Positions 18,726 through 28,138 are shown, numbered from the stretch's first letter. The stretch is 64,000 nucleotides of DNA from Mesorhizobium sp. LNHC252B00 (GCF_000502955.1 NZ_AYWO01000003.1:21694-85693), one strand, 5' to 3'. Made by a program: numbers and translations. Notes: generated by a model from the sequence alone, not told the origin.

Positions 18726-21044
18726 GTGGCGCGCAAGATCACCGGTAGAACCCACGGCGATCCGCGCACCGCCGACACGAGGGCCAAGGTCAAGGACGAC
18801 TATCGGCCCTCGCGTGACGAAATCCTGCGCTACATCGCCGAAAATCCCGATCGCGCCGGAAAACGCGACATCGCGAAGGCGTTCGCGCTGCGCGGCGACG
18901 ACCGCATCTGGCTGAAGGATCTGCTGCGCGACCTGCAGGACGAAGGTTTCCTGACCAAGGAGCGCAAAAGGTTGGCCCGCGTCGGTGCCCTGCCCCACGT
19001 CACGGTCCTGGATATTTTTGATCGTGATGCAGATGGCGTGCTGTTGGCGCGTCCTACCGAACATTCAGCCAACGGACCGCCACCCATCGTTTCCATCCGC
19101 CTGTCGCGCAGTGGCGGGGGACCGGCCCCCGGCATTGGCGATCGCGTGCTGGCCAAGACCTTTCCCGCCGACGAGACGAATGTCGCCCTGGGAGGTCCGG
19201 CATACACCGGACGCGTGGTGAAGATCTTCGAAAAGCGCACTGACGCCGTGCTCGGTGTCTTTCGCATCCTGCAGGACGGCACATTCCGCATCGAGCCGGT
19301 CGAACGGCGCCAGCCCGAACTGATCGTCGACAAGGAATTCCAAAACGGCGCCAAAAGCGGCGACCTGGTCGAGGTCGAGCCTGCGCGGGCCTCCCGCTAT
19401 GGGCTGCCGAGAGCCAAGGTGCTCAACGTGCTGGGCTCGCTGACCAGCGAAAAGGCGGTCTCGATGATCGCCATCCACGCACATGACATTCCGCATATTT
19501 TTCCGGCCGACGTCATCGCCGAATCCGAAGCCGTCAAGCCGGCGACCCTCGCTCACCGCGAGGACTGGCGCGACCTGCCGCTGGTCACCATAGATCCGGC
19601 CGACGCCAAGGATCATGACGACGCCGTCTTCGCCACACCGGATCTCGACGAGAAGAACCCCGGCGGCGTGGTCGCCACCGTGGCGATCGCCGATGTCGCG
19701 GCTTATGTGCGCTATGGAACGGCGCTCGACCGCGAGGCGCTGAAACGCGGCAATTCGGTCTATTTCCCGGATCGCGTGGTGCCGATGCTGCCCGAGCGCA
19801 TCTCCAACGATCTCTGCTCGCTGCGCGAGGGCCAGGACCGTCCGGCGCTGGCGGTGCGCATGGTGTTTTCGGCGCAAGGCCGCAAACTCAGGCACTCCTT
19901 CCACCGCGTCATGATGAAGTCGGCAGCAAAGCTCGCCTACAGCCAGGCTCAGGCGGCGATCGACGGCGCGCCGGACGAGAAGACCGGTCCGATCCTCGAT
20001 ACGGTGCTGAAGCCGCTGTGGGAAGCCTATGCGATCCTCAAGCGCGGCCGCGAGGGCCGCCAGCCGCTTGAGCTCGACCTGCCGGAGCGCAAGATCGTGC
20101 TCAAGCCGGACGGCACCGTCGATCGCGTCATCGTGCCGGATCGGCTCGATGCCCACAAGCTCATTGAAGAATTCATGATCCAGGCCAATGTCGCGGCAGC
20201 CGAGACGCTGGAGGCGAAGAAGCAGGAACTGGTCTACCGCGTGCATGACGCGCCATCGCTCGCCAAACAGGAATCGCTGCGTGAGTTCCTGCAAACGCTG
20301 GGCCTGTCGCTGGCCCGCGGCGCGCAGATGCAGCCAAGCCAGTTCAACGGCATCCTGGAGCGCGTGCGCGGCGCCGACAATGAGGGCCTTGTCAACGAAG
20401 TGGTGCTGCGCTCGCAGAGCCAGGCCGAATACTCGCCCAAGAACATCGGCCATTTCGGTCTCAACCTCAGGCGCTACGCTCACTTCACCTCGCCGATCCG
20501 GCGTTACGCCGATCTGATCGTGCATCGCGGACTTATTGCCGCACTCGGCCTTGGTCCGGGCGGGTTGACGCAGGACGAAGCGGCTCGTCTCGAAGACGTC
20601 GCGGTACTGATCTCAGGCACGGAACGCCGCGCAATGGCGGCAGAGCGGGATACGGTCGACCGTCTTGTCGCCGCTTATCTCGCCGAGCGCATCGACGACC
20701 GTTTCGACGCCCGCATCTCTGGCGTCACCAAATCAGGACTATTTGTCCAATTGCCGCAGTACGGCGCGGATGGTTTCATCCCTGTGTCAACATTGAACGG
20801 CGATTACTACATATACGACGAGACAGCCCGTTCCCTGTTCGGAGAACGCTCGGGCAAAGGCTACCAGCTCGCGGACCGCGTCGAGGTCCGGCTCGTCGAG
20901 GTGGCACCGATGGCCGGCGCGATGCGCTTCGAGATGTTGACCGATCCGAAGCCTTTGCCGGGCTCCAAGCGGTCGTTTCACAAGGCCAAAGGCCGCGCCC
21001 GCGCGTCGCAATCGCGACCGGGTTCGCGCGGCAGGAGACGATGA
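18726..21044 (+). CDS. rnr: Ribonuclease R (RNase II/R 3'-5' exoribonuclease)
   Basis: A 772-residue exonuclease that degrades structured RNA. It begins with a GTG (GTG GCG CGC AAG). After N-terminal helix-turn-helix and cold-shock domains comes the RNB catalytic domain with TIDPADAKDHDDAVF (metal-binding Asp cluster), FPDRVVPMLPERISNDLCSL, and HFTSPIRRYADLIVHR. A C-terminal S1 domain (DARISGVTKSGLFVQL) and basic tail follow. It is tightly linked to topA upstream and overlaps the DUF983 gene by four bases (ATGA), implying translational coupling. Confidence 0.96.
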   Translation: MARKITGRTHGDPRTADTRAKVKDDYRPSRDEILRYIAENPDRAGKRDIAKAFALRGDDRIWLKDLLRDLQDEGFLTKERKRLARVGALPHVTVLDIFDRDADGVLLARPTEHSANGPPPIVSIRLSRSGGGPAPGIGDRVLAKTFPADETNVALGGPAYTGRVVKIFEKRTDAVLGVFRILQDGTFRIEPVERRQPELIVDKEFQNGAKSGDLVEVEPARASRYGLPRAKVLNVLGSLTSEKAVSMIAIHAHDIPHIFPADVIAESEAVKPATLAHREDWRDLPLVTIDPADAKDHDDAVFATPDLDEKNPGGVVATVAIADVAAYVRYGTALDREALKRGNSVYFPDRVVPMLPERISNDLCSLREGQDRPALAVRMVFSAQGRKLRHSFHRVMMKSAAKLAYSQAQAAIDGAPDEKTGPILDTVLKPLWEAYAILKRGREGRQPLELDLPERKIVLKPDGTVDRVIVPDRLDAHKLIEEFMIQANVAAAETLEAKKQELVYRVHDAPSLAKQESLREFLQTLGLSLARGAQMQPSQFNGILERVRGADNEGLVNEVVLRSQSQAEYSPKNIGHFGLNLRRYAHFTSPIRRYADLIVHRGLIAALGLGPGGLTQDEAARLEDVAVLISGTERRAMAAERDTVDRLVAAYLAERIDDRFDARISGVTKSGLFVQLPQYGADGFIPVSTLNGDYYIYDETARSLFGERSGKGYQLADRVEVRLVEVAPMAGAMRFEMLTDPKPLPGSKRSFHKAKGRARASQSRPGSRGRRR

Positions 21045-21490
21045 TGACAACAGCCACGGAAGAACAGGTTTTCGGCGGAGAACATCACTCGGGCCGGGCT
21101 GCCCGCCCGCTATGGACGGCGATGAAGCGCGGCCTGCTCGGTCGCTGCCCGCACTGCGGCGATGGCAAGCTGTTTGGCGCGTTCACCAAGACCGTCGATG
21201 CGTGCAGTGTCTGCGGCGAGGAACTGCATCACCACCGCGCCGACGACCTGCCTGCTTATCTCGTCATCGTCATTGTCGGCCACATCGTGCTCGGCGCCTT
21301 CATGGGCGTGGAGGCAACGTCCACCCTGTCCACGTGGCAGCACATCGCCATCTGGGTGCCGCTGACCATACTTTTGTCGGTCGCGCTGCTGCAGCCGGTC
21401 AAGGGTGCCGTCATCGGACTGCAATGGGCCTTCTATATGCATGGCTTCGGCGACGAAAACGATGTGATCGAGCCGCATCCCGGAGCCTGA
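21041..21490 (+). CDS. DUF983 family membrane protein
   Basis: A 149-residue protein with an N-terminal CPHCG...CSVCG zinc-ribbon-like module (about residues 36-60) and two predicted membrane helices (about 75-95 and 105-125). This architecture defines DUF983, found in alphaproteobacteria; some members are encoded near cytochrome oxidase genes, but no function is proven. The ATGA overlap with the rnr stop and an AGGAG ribosome binding site inside the end of rnr support the start and co-expression with topA-rnr. Confidence 0.9.
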   Translation: MMTTATEEQVFGGEHHSGRAARPLWTAMKRGLLGRCPHCGDGKLFGAFTKTVDACSVCGEELHHHRADDLPAYLVIVIVGHIVLGAFMGVEATSTLSTWQHIAIWVPLTILLSVALLQPVKGAVIGLQWAFYMHGFGDENDVIEPHPGA

Positions 21491-21576
21491 ATCGCAACCA
21501 AGAATGCGGCCTGGCGCAACATCCCGACCGTGAAAGGCCACTTTCGCTTGCCAGAAGTTTCCGTTAGTTCCTGCGC

Positions 21577-22317
21577 ATGGACGGTATGACCAAGGCGGAA
21601 GTCGACAAGATCGGACGGAGCATGATCGCCCAAAGCGACCAGCCAATTCGCCCCCGTGATGCCGCGACGCTGATCCTGCTCGACCGCAAGCGCGATGACG
21701 TGCTGGTCCTGATGGGTCGCCGCCATGCCGGCCACGCCTTCATGCCAGGCAAGTTCGTCTTTCCCGGCGGCCGCACCGATCCGGCCGACAGCCGCATCCC
21801 TGTCGCTGCCGCATTGCATCCGGAGCAGGAAGCCAGGCTGATCGCCGGGCCCGGCCGCACAAGCACCGCACGAGCTCGCGCCATCGCCTTGTCGGCCATC
21901 CGCGAGACTTATGAAGAAGCCGGATTGCTGATCGGCCGCAAAGGCGCTTTCACCACCGCCCGGCCCGACTGGCAAGGCTTTGCCGAACACGGCGTGCAGC
22001 CCTCCCTGGACATGCTGCGTTTCATCGCACGCGCTATCACGCCGCCCAACCGGGTGCGCCGCTTCGACACCCGTTTCTTTAGCGCCTGGCGCGACGATGT
22101 CGCGGTCGAACTGCCGGGTGGCGGTCCGACCAACGAACTCGAAGAGCTGGTCTGGCTGCCGCTTGCCAAGGCCCGGGAAGCCGACATACCCGACATCACC
22201 CGAATGATCCTGGACGAGCTGCAAAGGCGCCTCGCCCATGATCCGCTGCTGCGTCCGGCCGGCCCCGTACCCTTCTACCGGCTTGTCCGCAACCGCTTCA
22301 CCCGCGAACTTCTCTAG
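21577..22317 (+). CDS. Nudix hydrolase, NUDT19-like
   Basis: A 246-residue protein. The Nudix helix is recognisable as AIRETYEEAGLL (about 110-121), preceded by the G-KFVFPGGRTDP segment. The upstream half of the classical box (G-x5-E) is degenerate, with Arg where Glu is expected. This fits the NUDT7/NUDT19 type of CoA or nucleoside-diphosphate pyrophosphatases better than MutT. Length and the C-terminal FYRLVRNRF segment also fit. Substrate is not determined. The stop is directly followed by a family-A repeat. Confidence 0.85.
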   Translation: MDGMTKAEVDKIGRSMIAQSDQPIRPRDAATLILLDRKRDDVLVLMGRRHAGHAFMPGKFVFPGGRTDPADSRIPVAAALHPEQEARLIAGPGRTSTARARAIALSAIRETYEEAGLLIGRKGAFTTARPDWQGFAEHGVQPSLDMLRFIARAITPPNRVRRFDTRFFSAWRDDVAVELPGGGPTNELEELVWLPLAKAREADIPDITRMILDELQRRLAHDPLLRPAGPVPFYRLVRNRFTRELL

Positions 22318-22318
22318 A

Positions 22319-22362
22319 GCAATTCCAGGAAAAGTGTGACGCGGTTTTCCGTCCGGAATTGC
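22319..22362 (+). repeat. Dispersed palindromic repeat, family A, copy 3
   Basis: A 44-bp element bounded by GCAATTCC and GGAATTGC, differing from copy 1 at two positions. It begins two bases after the Nudix stop codon and ends 32 bp before the MFS start. Confidence 0.85.
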
Positions 22363-22394
22363 GTAAGATCAAAAAGACAGAGTAATCAGCACCC

Positions 22395-23573
22395 ATGACG
22401 GTCGATACCCAACAACAGGGCGACGAACGCGTACACTGGCTGCCGATGGTGGCGGCGATCTCGTCGATCAGCGTCGTCGGTATTGCCATCGGGCTCGGCA
22501 TGCCGCTGCTCAGCGTCATCCTCGAAACACGCGGCCATTCAGCCTCGATGATCGGCCTCAACACGGCCGTCGCCGGCCTCGCCTCGATCGCCGGTGCACC
22601 GCTGGCCACACCGCTTGCGATGCGCTTCGGCGTCGCGTGGACCATGATTGCCATGATCGCCGCCGGCGCGCTGGCCTTTGTCGGCTTTCATTTCGCACCC
22701 GACTTCTGGATGTGGTTTCCACTGCGCATCGTGCTGCACATCGCGCTGACGGTACTGTTCATCCTGTCTGAATTCTGGATCAGCACCTCGGCGCCGCCGC
22801 ACCGGCGCGGCCTTGTCCTCGGCATTTACGCCACGGTTCTGTCGCTCGGCTTTGCCGCCGGACCGTGGCTGTTCGCCCATCTTGGCAGTTCCGGCTTCAG
22901 ACCGTTCGGCGTCATCATCTGTCTGGTGACGCTGGCGGCCATACCGGTGCTTGCAGCGCGCAACGAGAGCCCGACCATCGTCTCCGACGGCGAGACCAGC
23001 AATTTCCTGCGCTACATCTGGCTGGTGCCGTCGGCGACCGCAGCCGTGCTGGTATTCGGCGCGGTGGAAACCGGCGGCTTTGCGCTGTTCCCGATCTACG
23101 GCAGCCGCATCGGCTATTCCGAGGCCGACGCAGCCCTTCTCCTGACCATGATAGGCCTTGGCAACGTGCTGCTGCAGATCCCCATCGGCATGATCAGCGA
23201 CCGCGTCAGCGACCGCCGCTATTTGCTGATTGCCTGCGCCATGGTTGGCCTCGCCGGCACGGCCTTCATGCCCTTCTTCGCCCAGAACTGGCATCTGATG
23301 GCCGCACTACTGTTCGTCTGGGGCGGCGTCGTCGCTGCCATGTACACGATCGGCCTTGCCCATCTCGGCTCGCAGCTTTCGGGCCATGAACTGGCGTCGG
23401 CCAACGCCGCCTTCGTGCTGTGCTACGGCGTCGGCATGGTTCTCGGTCCGCAGGCGATCGGCATCGGCATGGATGCATTCGGTCCAACCGGCTTCGGCTG
23501 GTCGCTCGGCCTGTTCTTCGCCGCCTACATTGCCCTGGTCGCCTTCAGGCTGGTCCGCAAGATCCTGCTGTAG
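22395..23573 (+). CDS. MFS transporter
   Basis: A 392-residue inner-membrane carrier with about 12 predicted helices in two halves and a short cytoplasmic N-terminus. Between helices 2 and 3 the family loop appears as GAPLATPLAMRFG; the second half has the related PIGMISDRVSDRR. The pattern resembles the YcaD/YfkF-like branch of the major facilitator superfamily. The substrate is unknown and no neighbouring enzyme indicates one. The family-A repeat separates it from the Nudix gene, so co-transcription is uncertain. Confidence 0.85.
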   Translation: MTVDTQQQGDERVHWLPMVAAISSISVVGIAIGLGMPLLSVILETRGHSASMIGLNTAVAGLASIAGAPLATPLAMRFGVAWTMIAMIAAGALAFVGFHFAPDFWMWFPLRIVLHIALTVLFILSEFWISTSAPPHRRGLVLGIYATVLSLGFAAGPWLFAHLGSSGFRPFGVIICLVTLAAIPVLAARNESPTIVSDGETSNFLRYIWLVPSATAAVLVFGAVETGGFALFPIYGSRIGYSEADAALLLTMIGLGNVLLQIPIGMISDRVSDRRYLLIACAMVGLAGTAFMPFFAQNWHLMAALLFVWGGVVAAMYTIGLAHLGSQLSGHELASANAAFVLCYGVGMVLGPQAIGIGMDAFGPTGFGWSLGLFFAAYIALVAFRLVRKILL

Positions 23574-23682
23574 CGCGATTGCTGCCAGCCCGCATTGGGA
23601 TGGCACGGTGAGAGGCTGCTGACAGAACCGTGTCAGGAGCACAGGGCTAAAAGGGTGTCCCAAAACACTTGAGGACACTTCC

Positions 23683-24192
23683 ATGATCGACAGCGGCTTT
23701 GAAACCACATCGCTACGAATGACACTGCTTCTGCTTGTGACCTTCCAGGCCCCGGCCGCCGATGTCGACCGCATCATGGACGCGGTGGTCGCGATCGCGC
23801 CGCTGGCCATGGGCAAATATGACCGCAATGCCTATCAGTCGGCAAATGGCATCGAGCGCTACAGGCCGCTCGACGGTGCGGCCGCCGGGGCCGAAACCGA
23901 ATTGCGGCGGCGCCCGGGCACTGTCGAGGTTTCCTTCGAATTGCCCGACGACCAGGCATTGGCCGCCCGCGTCGCCGAGGCGATTTTCCAGGCCCATTCC
24001 TACCAGGAACCGGTGATCCGCATTCAGCCGATCCTGGCCAGCCGTTCCAAGGGGCTGGATGACCGCGCCAATCCGAATCGCTGGTGGAACACGACCGGAG
24101 ACTGGAAGAAGGTCGCGGCAGCGGCGACAGAAACCGCTGATTTCCAGTCACCGGCAGGCTCGGGCGGGTCGCACAAGGCATACCGGGCTTGA
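23683..24192 (+). CDS. Stand-alone NIF3-insert-like (CutA/PII-like fold) protein
   Basis: A 169-residue protein. Its middle (about 13-115) follows the pattern of the insert domain of NIF3/YqfO proteins: [11 protein letters not shown], a [11 protein letters not shown] step, a V-E-V-x-F strand, and [14 protein letters not shown] at the end. In YqfO this CutA-like domain interrupts a dinuclear-metal core; here no such core is present, so only the insert remains as a free protein. Role unknown. The ATG has a GAGG motif upstream. A second Met at residue 13 is an alternative start. Confidence 0.6.
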   Translation: MIDSGFETTSLRMTLLLLVTFQAPAADVDRIMDAVVAIAPLAMGKYDRNAYQSANGIERYRPLDGAAAGAETELRRRPGTVEVSFELPDDQALAARVAEAIFQAHSYQEPVIRIQPILASRSKGLDDRANPNRWWNTTGDWKKVAAAATETADFQSPAGSGGSHKAYRA

Positions 24193-24293
24193 CTTTCCAG
24201 GCGCGTTCTTTATGTGTCGCGCCAAGTTTCCCGCGTCCGGGTGTTTCCCCGTGCTCCAGCGGCCAAAACCCCACGAACAAACGGACTGATATC

Positions 24294-24461
24294 ATGGCCA
24301 AAGCCGCAAACATCAAGATCAAGCTTCTGTCGACCGCCGACACCGGTTTCTTCTACGTGACCAGCAAGAACAGCCGCACCAAGACGGACAAGCTGTCGTT
24401 CCGCAAGTACGACCCGGTCGCCAAGAAGCACGTCGAATTCAAGGAAACCAAGATCAAGTAA
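24294..24461 (+). CDS. rpmG: 50S ribosomal protein L33
   Basis: A 55-residue basic protein beginning [19 protein letters not shown] and containing [15 protein letters not shown] and [14 protein letters not shown], which is bL33. It lacks the CxxC pairs of the zinc-binding paralogue, so it is the C-minus form usual in alphaproteobacteria. A strong terminator follows 24 bp after the stop. Confidence 0.97.
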   Translation: MAKAANIKIKLLSTADTGFFYVTSKNSRTKTDKLSFRKYDPVAKKHVEFKETKIK

Positions 24462-24485
24462 TCTGGGTTTCCCTCTGCAATGCCG

Positions 24486-24512
24486 AAACGCCGCCCAATG
24501 GGCGGCGTTTTC
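24486..24512 (+). terminator. Rho-independent terminator of rpmG
   Basis: An 11-bp perfect stem (AAACGCCGCCC / GGGCGGCGTTT) with a three-base AAT loop running into TTTTCG. It stands just after the rpmG stop. Confidence 0.92.
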
Positions 24513-24694
24513 GTTTGTAACGTGCGGAGGTCGCGCACCTCGTACATTTCTAAACGCTTCACGCCCTCACGGCTTCACCAAGTCTGTGAAGTGTATCATT
24601 TTAACACAATCGCCAATTGGTAGACTCCCACGACGGATAGGCAGTTAGTTCAGCGTCAGGCTAAAGGGGGGATGCCTCGAAATGGGAGAGAACC

Positions 24695-24904
24695 ATGTCC
24701 ATTCAGAAAGGCGACTATCGAACCAACAGAGCCGACTATGCGATTGCCGCGATGCACAGGGGAGTGACCGCCGAAGATAGCGTTCGGGACGATATTCTGG
24801 CGGCAAGAAAGAAGTCCCTATGGCTAAAAGAACGGCGATCAGCCAAGTCGGCTGAGAACCCCTTGGACAGCTCGCCGCTGCCCAAAAGAAGCCCTCGCGG
24901 ATAG
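24695..24904 (+). CDS. Small hypothetical protein
   Basis: A 69-residue frame beginning MSIQKGDYRTNRADYAIAAM, charged and predicted soluble, with no domain I recognise. The ATG is preceded by GGGAGAGAACC, a good ribosome binding site. It lies in a stretch of visibly lower G+C than the flanking genes, between the rpmG terminator and the ABC operon. Either a real small orphan gene or chance; medium-low confidence. Confidence 0.4.
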   Translation: MSIQKGDYRTNRADYAIAAMHRGVTAEDSVRDDILAARKKSLWLKERRSAKSAENPLDSSPLPKRSPRG

Positions 24905-25294
24905 AGCCACGGCAGCCTCACGCGATCGCACCATAATCATGCACCGCCGACTCGCTCATATTTGCAGATGCAGCCGGCGGTATTTGCCTCTCGCATGGCG
25001 GCCCAACGCGTGGCGAAATGGCTCCCGTTCTTTTAGAAGGCGGCAGGACTAAAGTCTTGTTCTCTACTCGCAAAGGTCTGAGGGGTCTCGTTAGGTTCCG
25101 CAAATGTCTGTTGGACGTTCCGTTACTTTAGTTAATGGAGATGTAGTCATCCCTTGTATTTCCCACCCGGGAACGGTGCCTGCTGCGGCCGTTCGTAATC
25201 CATAGGCCCGTCATTCAGGTTGTTCAGCGCGCTGTACAGATCGCTGTGCAACGGTGTCGATCGCGTCCCAAATCCCCTCACCAGCTGAGTTCTA
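24905..25294. other. Intergenic region downstream of the ABC importer operon
   Basis: 390 bp with lower G+C in its left part. On the - strand at 25147-25281 there is a 44-codon frame (GTG start) whose end, LNNLNDGPMDYERPQQAPFP, looks protein-like but lacks a ribosome binding site. It could be a small gene or a remnant. No terminator for the operon is obvious. Confidence 0.35.
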
Positions 25295-26362
25295 TCAGCC
25301 GATGCGATCACCGCTTTTGGGATCGAACAGATGCAGCGACGCCGGATCGGCTGCCAACCGTACCACGTCGCCGGGCTTTACCCCGGCTCGGCCCATGGCA
25401 AAGACGCAAAGCTGCTGGCTGGCCAGCTTGACGTAGAACTGCGTCGAAAGCCCGAGCGGCTCCACCACCACCACCTCGCCCTTCAATGCGCCGTCGTCTG
25501 CCAGCCGGATATGCTCGGGCCGCAGACCGACTGTGATGGCGTCGCCGCCCTTCAGCGGCAGGCCTTCTGGCAACAGCAGCGCCTGGCCATCGGCCAGCAC
25601 GGCCTCCGAGGCACCGCCCTTGCGAACCGTCGCCGGCAGGAAATTCATGCCGGGTGAACCGATGAAACCGGCGACGAACATGTTGGCCGGCCGGTCGTAG
25701 AGATCGAGCGGCGCGCCGACCTGCTGGATCAGCCCGTCATGCATGACGACGATGCGGTCCGCCATGGTCATCGCCTCGATCTGATCGTGGGTGACGTAGA
25801 CGGAGGTGGTTTTAAGTTGCTGGTGCAGCGCCTTGATCTCGGCGCGCATATGGACGCGCAGCTTGGCGTCGAGGTTCGACAGCGGCTCGTCGAACAGGAA
25901 GACCTTGGGATCGCGCACGATGGCACGGCCCATGGCGACGCGCTGGCGCTGGCCGCCGGACAATTGCCGCGGCAGGCGTTGCAGGAGCGTGTCGAGCCCG
26001 AGCCGCTTGGCCGCGCCGTCCACCCTCGCGTCGATCGTCGTCTTCTCCGCTTTCTTCAAGAGCAGGCTGAAGCCCATGTTCTTCGACACGTCCATATGCG
26101 GATAGAGCGCATAGGACTGGAACACCATGGCGATGTCGCGGTCCTTGGGTGCCACGTCATTGACCAGTCGCTCGCCGATGCGGATCTCGCCGCCGGAAGC
26201 CTCCTCCAGCCCGGCGATCATGCGCAAAAGCGTGGACTTGCCGCAGCCTGACGGCCCGACCAGGACGACGAATTCGCCATCGGCGATTTCAAGGTCGACC
26301 GCGTGCAGGACGCGGACGGCGCCATAATCCTTGCGGACCTTTTCGAGCGTGACAGAAGCCAT
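25295..26362 (-). CDS. ABC transporter ATPase, MalK/UgpC family
   Basis: A 355-residue ATPase driving a sugar-type importer. Walker A GPSGCGKST (about 36-44), Q-loop VFQSYALYPHM, signature LSGGQRQRVAMGRA, Walker B VFLFDEPLSNLD, and the switch His in YVTHDQIEAMT are all intact. The C-terminal regulatory OB domain (about 240-355, with LRPEHIRL) is the MalK/UgpC type, which powers uptake of maltose, glycerol phosphate and many other glycosides. It ends the operon and lies 4 bp after the MalG-like gene. Confidence 0.95.
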   Translation of the reverse strand: MASVTLEKVRKDYGAVRVLHAVDLEIADGEFVVLVGPSGCGKSTLLRMIAGLEEASGGEIRIGERLVNDVAPKDRDIAMVFQSYALYPHMDVSKNMGFSLLLKKAEKTTIDARVDGAAKRLGLDTLLQRLPRQLSGGQRQRVAMGRAIVRDPKVFLFDEPLSNLDAKLRVHMRAEIKALHQQLKTTSVYVTHDQIEAMTMADRIVVMHDGLIQQVGAPLDLYDRPANMFVAGFIGSPGMNFLPATVRKGGASEAVLADGQALLLPEGLPLKGGDAITVGLRPEHIRLADDGALKGEVVVVEPLGLSTQFYVKLASQQLCVFAMGRAGVKPGDVVRLAADPASLHLFDPKSGDRIG

Positions 26363-26366
26363 CGGT

Positions 26367-27215
26367 CTATCCTTTGACGGCGCCGGCGGTCAGGCCGGTG
26401 ACGAGATAGCGTTGCAGGAAGGCGAAGAAGATGCAGACCGGGATCAGTGCCAGGATGGATGCTGCCATCATCTGTCCCCAGTCGACGGCGAACTTACCGA
26501 TGAAGGTAAGCAGGCCGACCGCGAAGGTCTTCTGGTCATCGCTGGAAATCAGCATCAGCGCGAACAGAAGCTCGCTCCACGCGGCCGTGAAGACGAAGCC
26601 CAGCGTCGCGCCCATGCCGGGCAGCGTCAGCGGCACGATTACCTTGCGCATCGCTTGCGCCCGGGTGCAGCCGTCGATCATCGCCGCCTCTTCCAGGTCC
26701 TTCGGAATGCCGTCGAAGAAGGACTGCATCAGGAAGGTGGCAAAGGCCGTGTTGAAGGCGGTGTAGATGATGATCAGCCCGGCCAGGCTGTTGATCAGGC
26801 CGATCTGACCCATCACGCGGTAGATCGGCGGAATGACCATCACCAGCGGAAAAGTCTGGGTCAAAAGCAACATCAGTGCAAGTGCTGCCTTGCCGCGAAA
26901 GGTGAAGCGCGACATGGCATAGCCGGCGAGCGAAGCAATGATTGTCACCAGCGCCGCCGTCGACACCGAGACGATGACGCTGTTGAGGAAATATCGCGGA
27001 AAATCGGTGGCCTCGAGCACGGTGACGAAATTCTGCAGCGTCATTTGCGACGGCCAGAAGGTGATGCCTTCGGAATACAGAAGCCGCTCCGGCGTGACCG
27101 AGATCTTCAGCGTCCAATAGATCGGAAACAGGGCAAAGAGCACGTATGCCGCGATCGCCGCGTAGAGGCCGATGCCGCCGAAGAAGCGCTGCGAGGTTGA
27201 ACGCCCTGCGATCAT
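26367..27215 (-). CDS. ABC sugar-type transporter permease, MalG-like
   Basis: A 282-residue integral membrane protein with six predicted helices and the ATPase-coupling EAA loop (EEAAMIDGCTRAQAMRKVIVP, about 195-215). It is the second permease of the carbohydrate uptake transporter-1 class. Its ATG shares one base with the stop of the upstream permease (TGATG), implying coupled translation. The gene is followed after 4 bp by the ATPase. Confidence 0.93.
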   Translation of the reverse strand: MIAGRSTSQRFFGGIGLYAAIAAYVLFALFPIYWTLKISVTPERLLYSEGITFWPSQMTLQNFVTVLEATDFPRYFLNSVIVSVSTAALVTIIASLAGYAMSRFTFRGKAALALMLLLTQTFPLVMVIPPIYRVMGQIGLINSLAGLIIIYTAFNTAFATFLMQSFFDGIPKDLEEAAMIDGCTRAQAMRKVIVPLTLPGMGATLGFVFTAAWSELLFALMLISSDDQKTFAVGLLTFIGKFAVDWGQMMAASILALIPVCIFFAFLQRYLVTGLTAGAVKG

Positions 27216-28138
27216 CAGACGTGCCTCACCAGCGTGCGACGAATGCCGATCAGGGCAATCGCGTAGGCAATGAGCAGGACCAGCAGCAGCACGGCCACCG
27301 CCGAGGCATAGCCCTTGTCCAGCGACTTGAAGGCGCTGACGTAGATGTAGACCGGAACCGTGTTGGTCGAGCCGGCCGGTCCGCCCTCGGTCATGACGAA
27401 GATCAGGTCGGCGAAGGTGGCGATCCAGATGGTGCGCAACATCACGGTGATGGCGATGGTCGGCGCCAGGAACGGCAGCGTCACCTTGGTGAAGCGCTGC
27501 CAGGGCGAGGCGCCGTCGATCGCCGCCGCCTCATGCAGTTCCGATGGAATGGATTTCAAGGCCGCCAGCAGCGTGATGGCGAAGAACGGAATACCGAACC
27601 AGACATTGGCGACGATCGGCCCCCACATGGCAGTTGAAGGATCGGACAGCACATTGGTCGGCTCGGCCTTCAGTCCCAGCGCAAACAGCCAGTGCGGCAA
27701 CGGGCCGATGATCGGGTTGAACAGCCAGGCCCAGGTCAGGCCCGACAGGAAGGATGGCACCGCCCAGGGCAGGAACACCAGCGCCTGCACCAGTTTGCGG
27801 CCGCGAAACGGCTTGTCGAGCAGCAGCGCCAGGCCGAGGCCGAGGAAGAACTGGAAAAACAGGCTGGCGACGGTCCACCACAGCGTGTTGACCAGCGCCT
27901 GCCCCAGCACCTGATCCGACAGCATCGCCTGATACTGCCCGAGCCCGACATATTCGGACTTGAACGCCGAGAATTTGCGGAAGGAGTAGCTGATGCCGAT
28001 GACCAGCGGCACCAGAAGCACCACGACCAGAAGGATGATCGCCGGGCTGAGATAGAGCCATGGCTCGATTGCGACGTGCGATAGCCGCTTGCGATGCGGC
28101 TTGCCGACGGATCGTATTTCGGACACGGCATAGGTCAT
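27215..28138 (-). CDS. ABC sugar-type transporter permease, MalF-like
   Basis: A 307-residue permease with six predicted helices and the EAA loop EAAAIDGASPWQRFTKVTLP near residue 200. N-terminal SPAIILLVVVLLVPLVIGI is the first helix. It pairs with the MalG-like protein encoded next. A large inverted-repeat element separates it from the binding-protein gene upstream. Confidence 0.93.
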   Translation of the reverse strand: MTYAVSEIRSVGKPHRKRLSHVAIEPWLYLSPAIILLVVVLLVPLVIGISYSFRKFSAFKSEYVGLGQYQAMLSDQVLGQALVNTLWWTVASLFFQFFLGLGLALLLDKPFRGRKLVQALVFLPWAVPSFLSGLTWAWLFNPIIGPLPHWLFALGLKAEPTNVLSDPSTAMWGPIVANVWFGIPFFAITLLAALKSIPSELHEAAAIDGASPWQRFTKVTLPFLAPTIAITVMLRTIWIATFADLIFVMTEGGPAGSTNTVPVYIYVSAFKSLDKGYASAVAVLLLVLLIAYAIALIGIRRTLVRHV

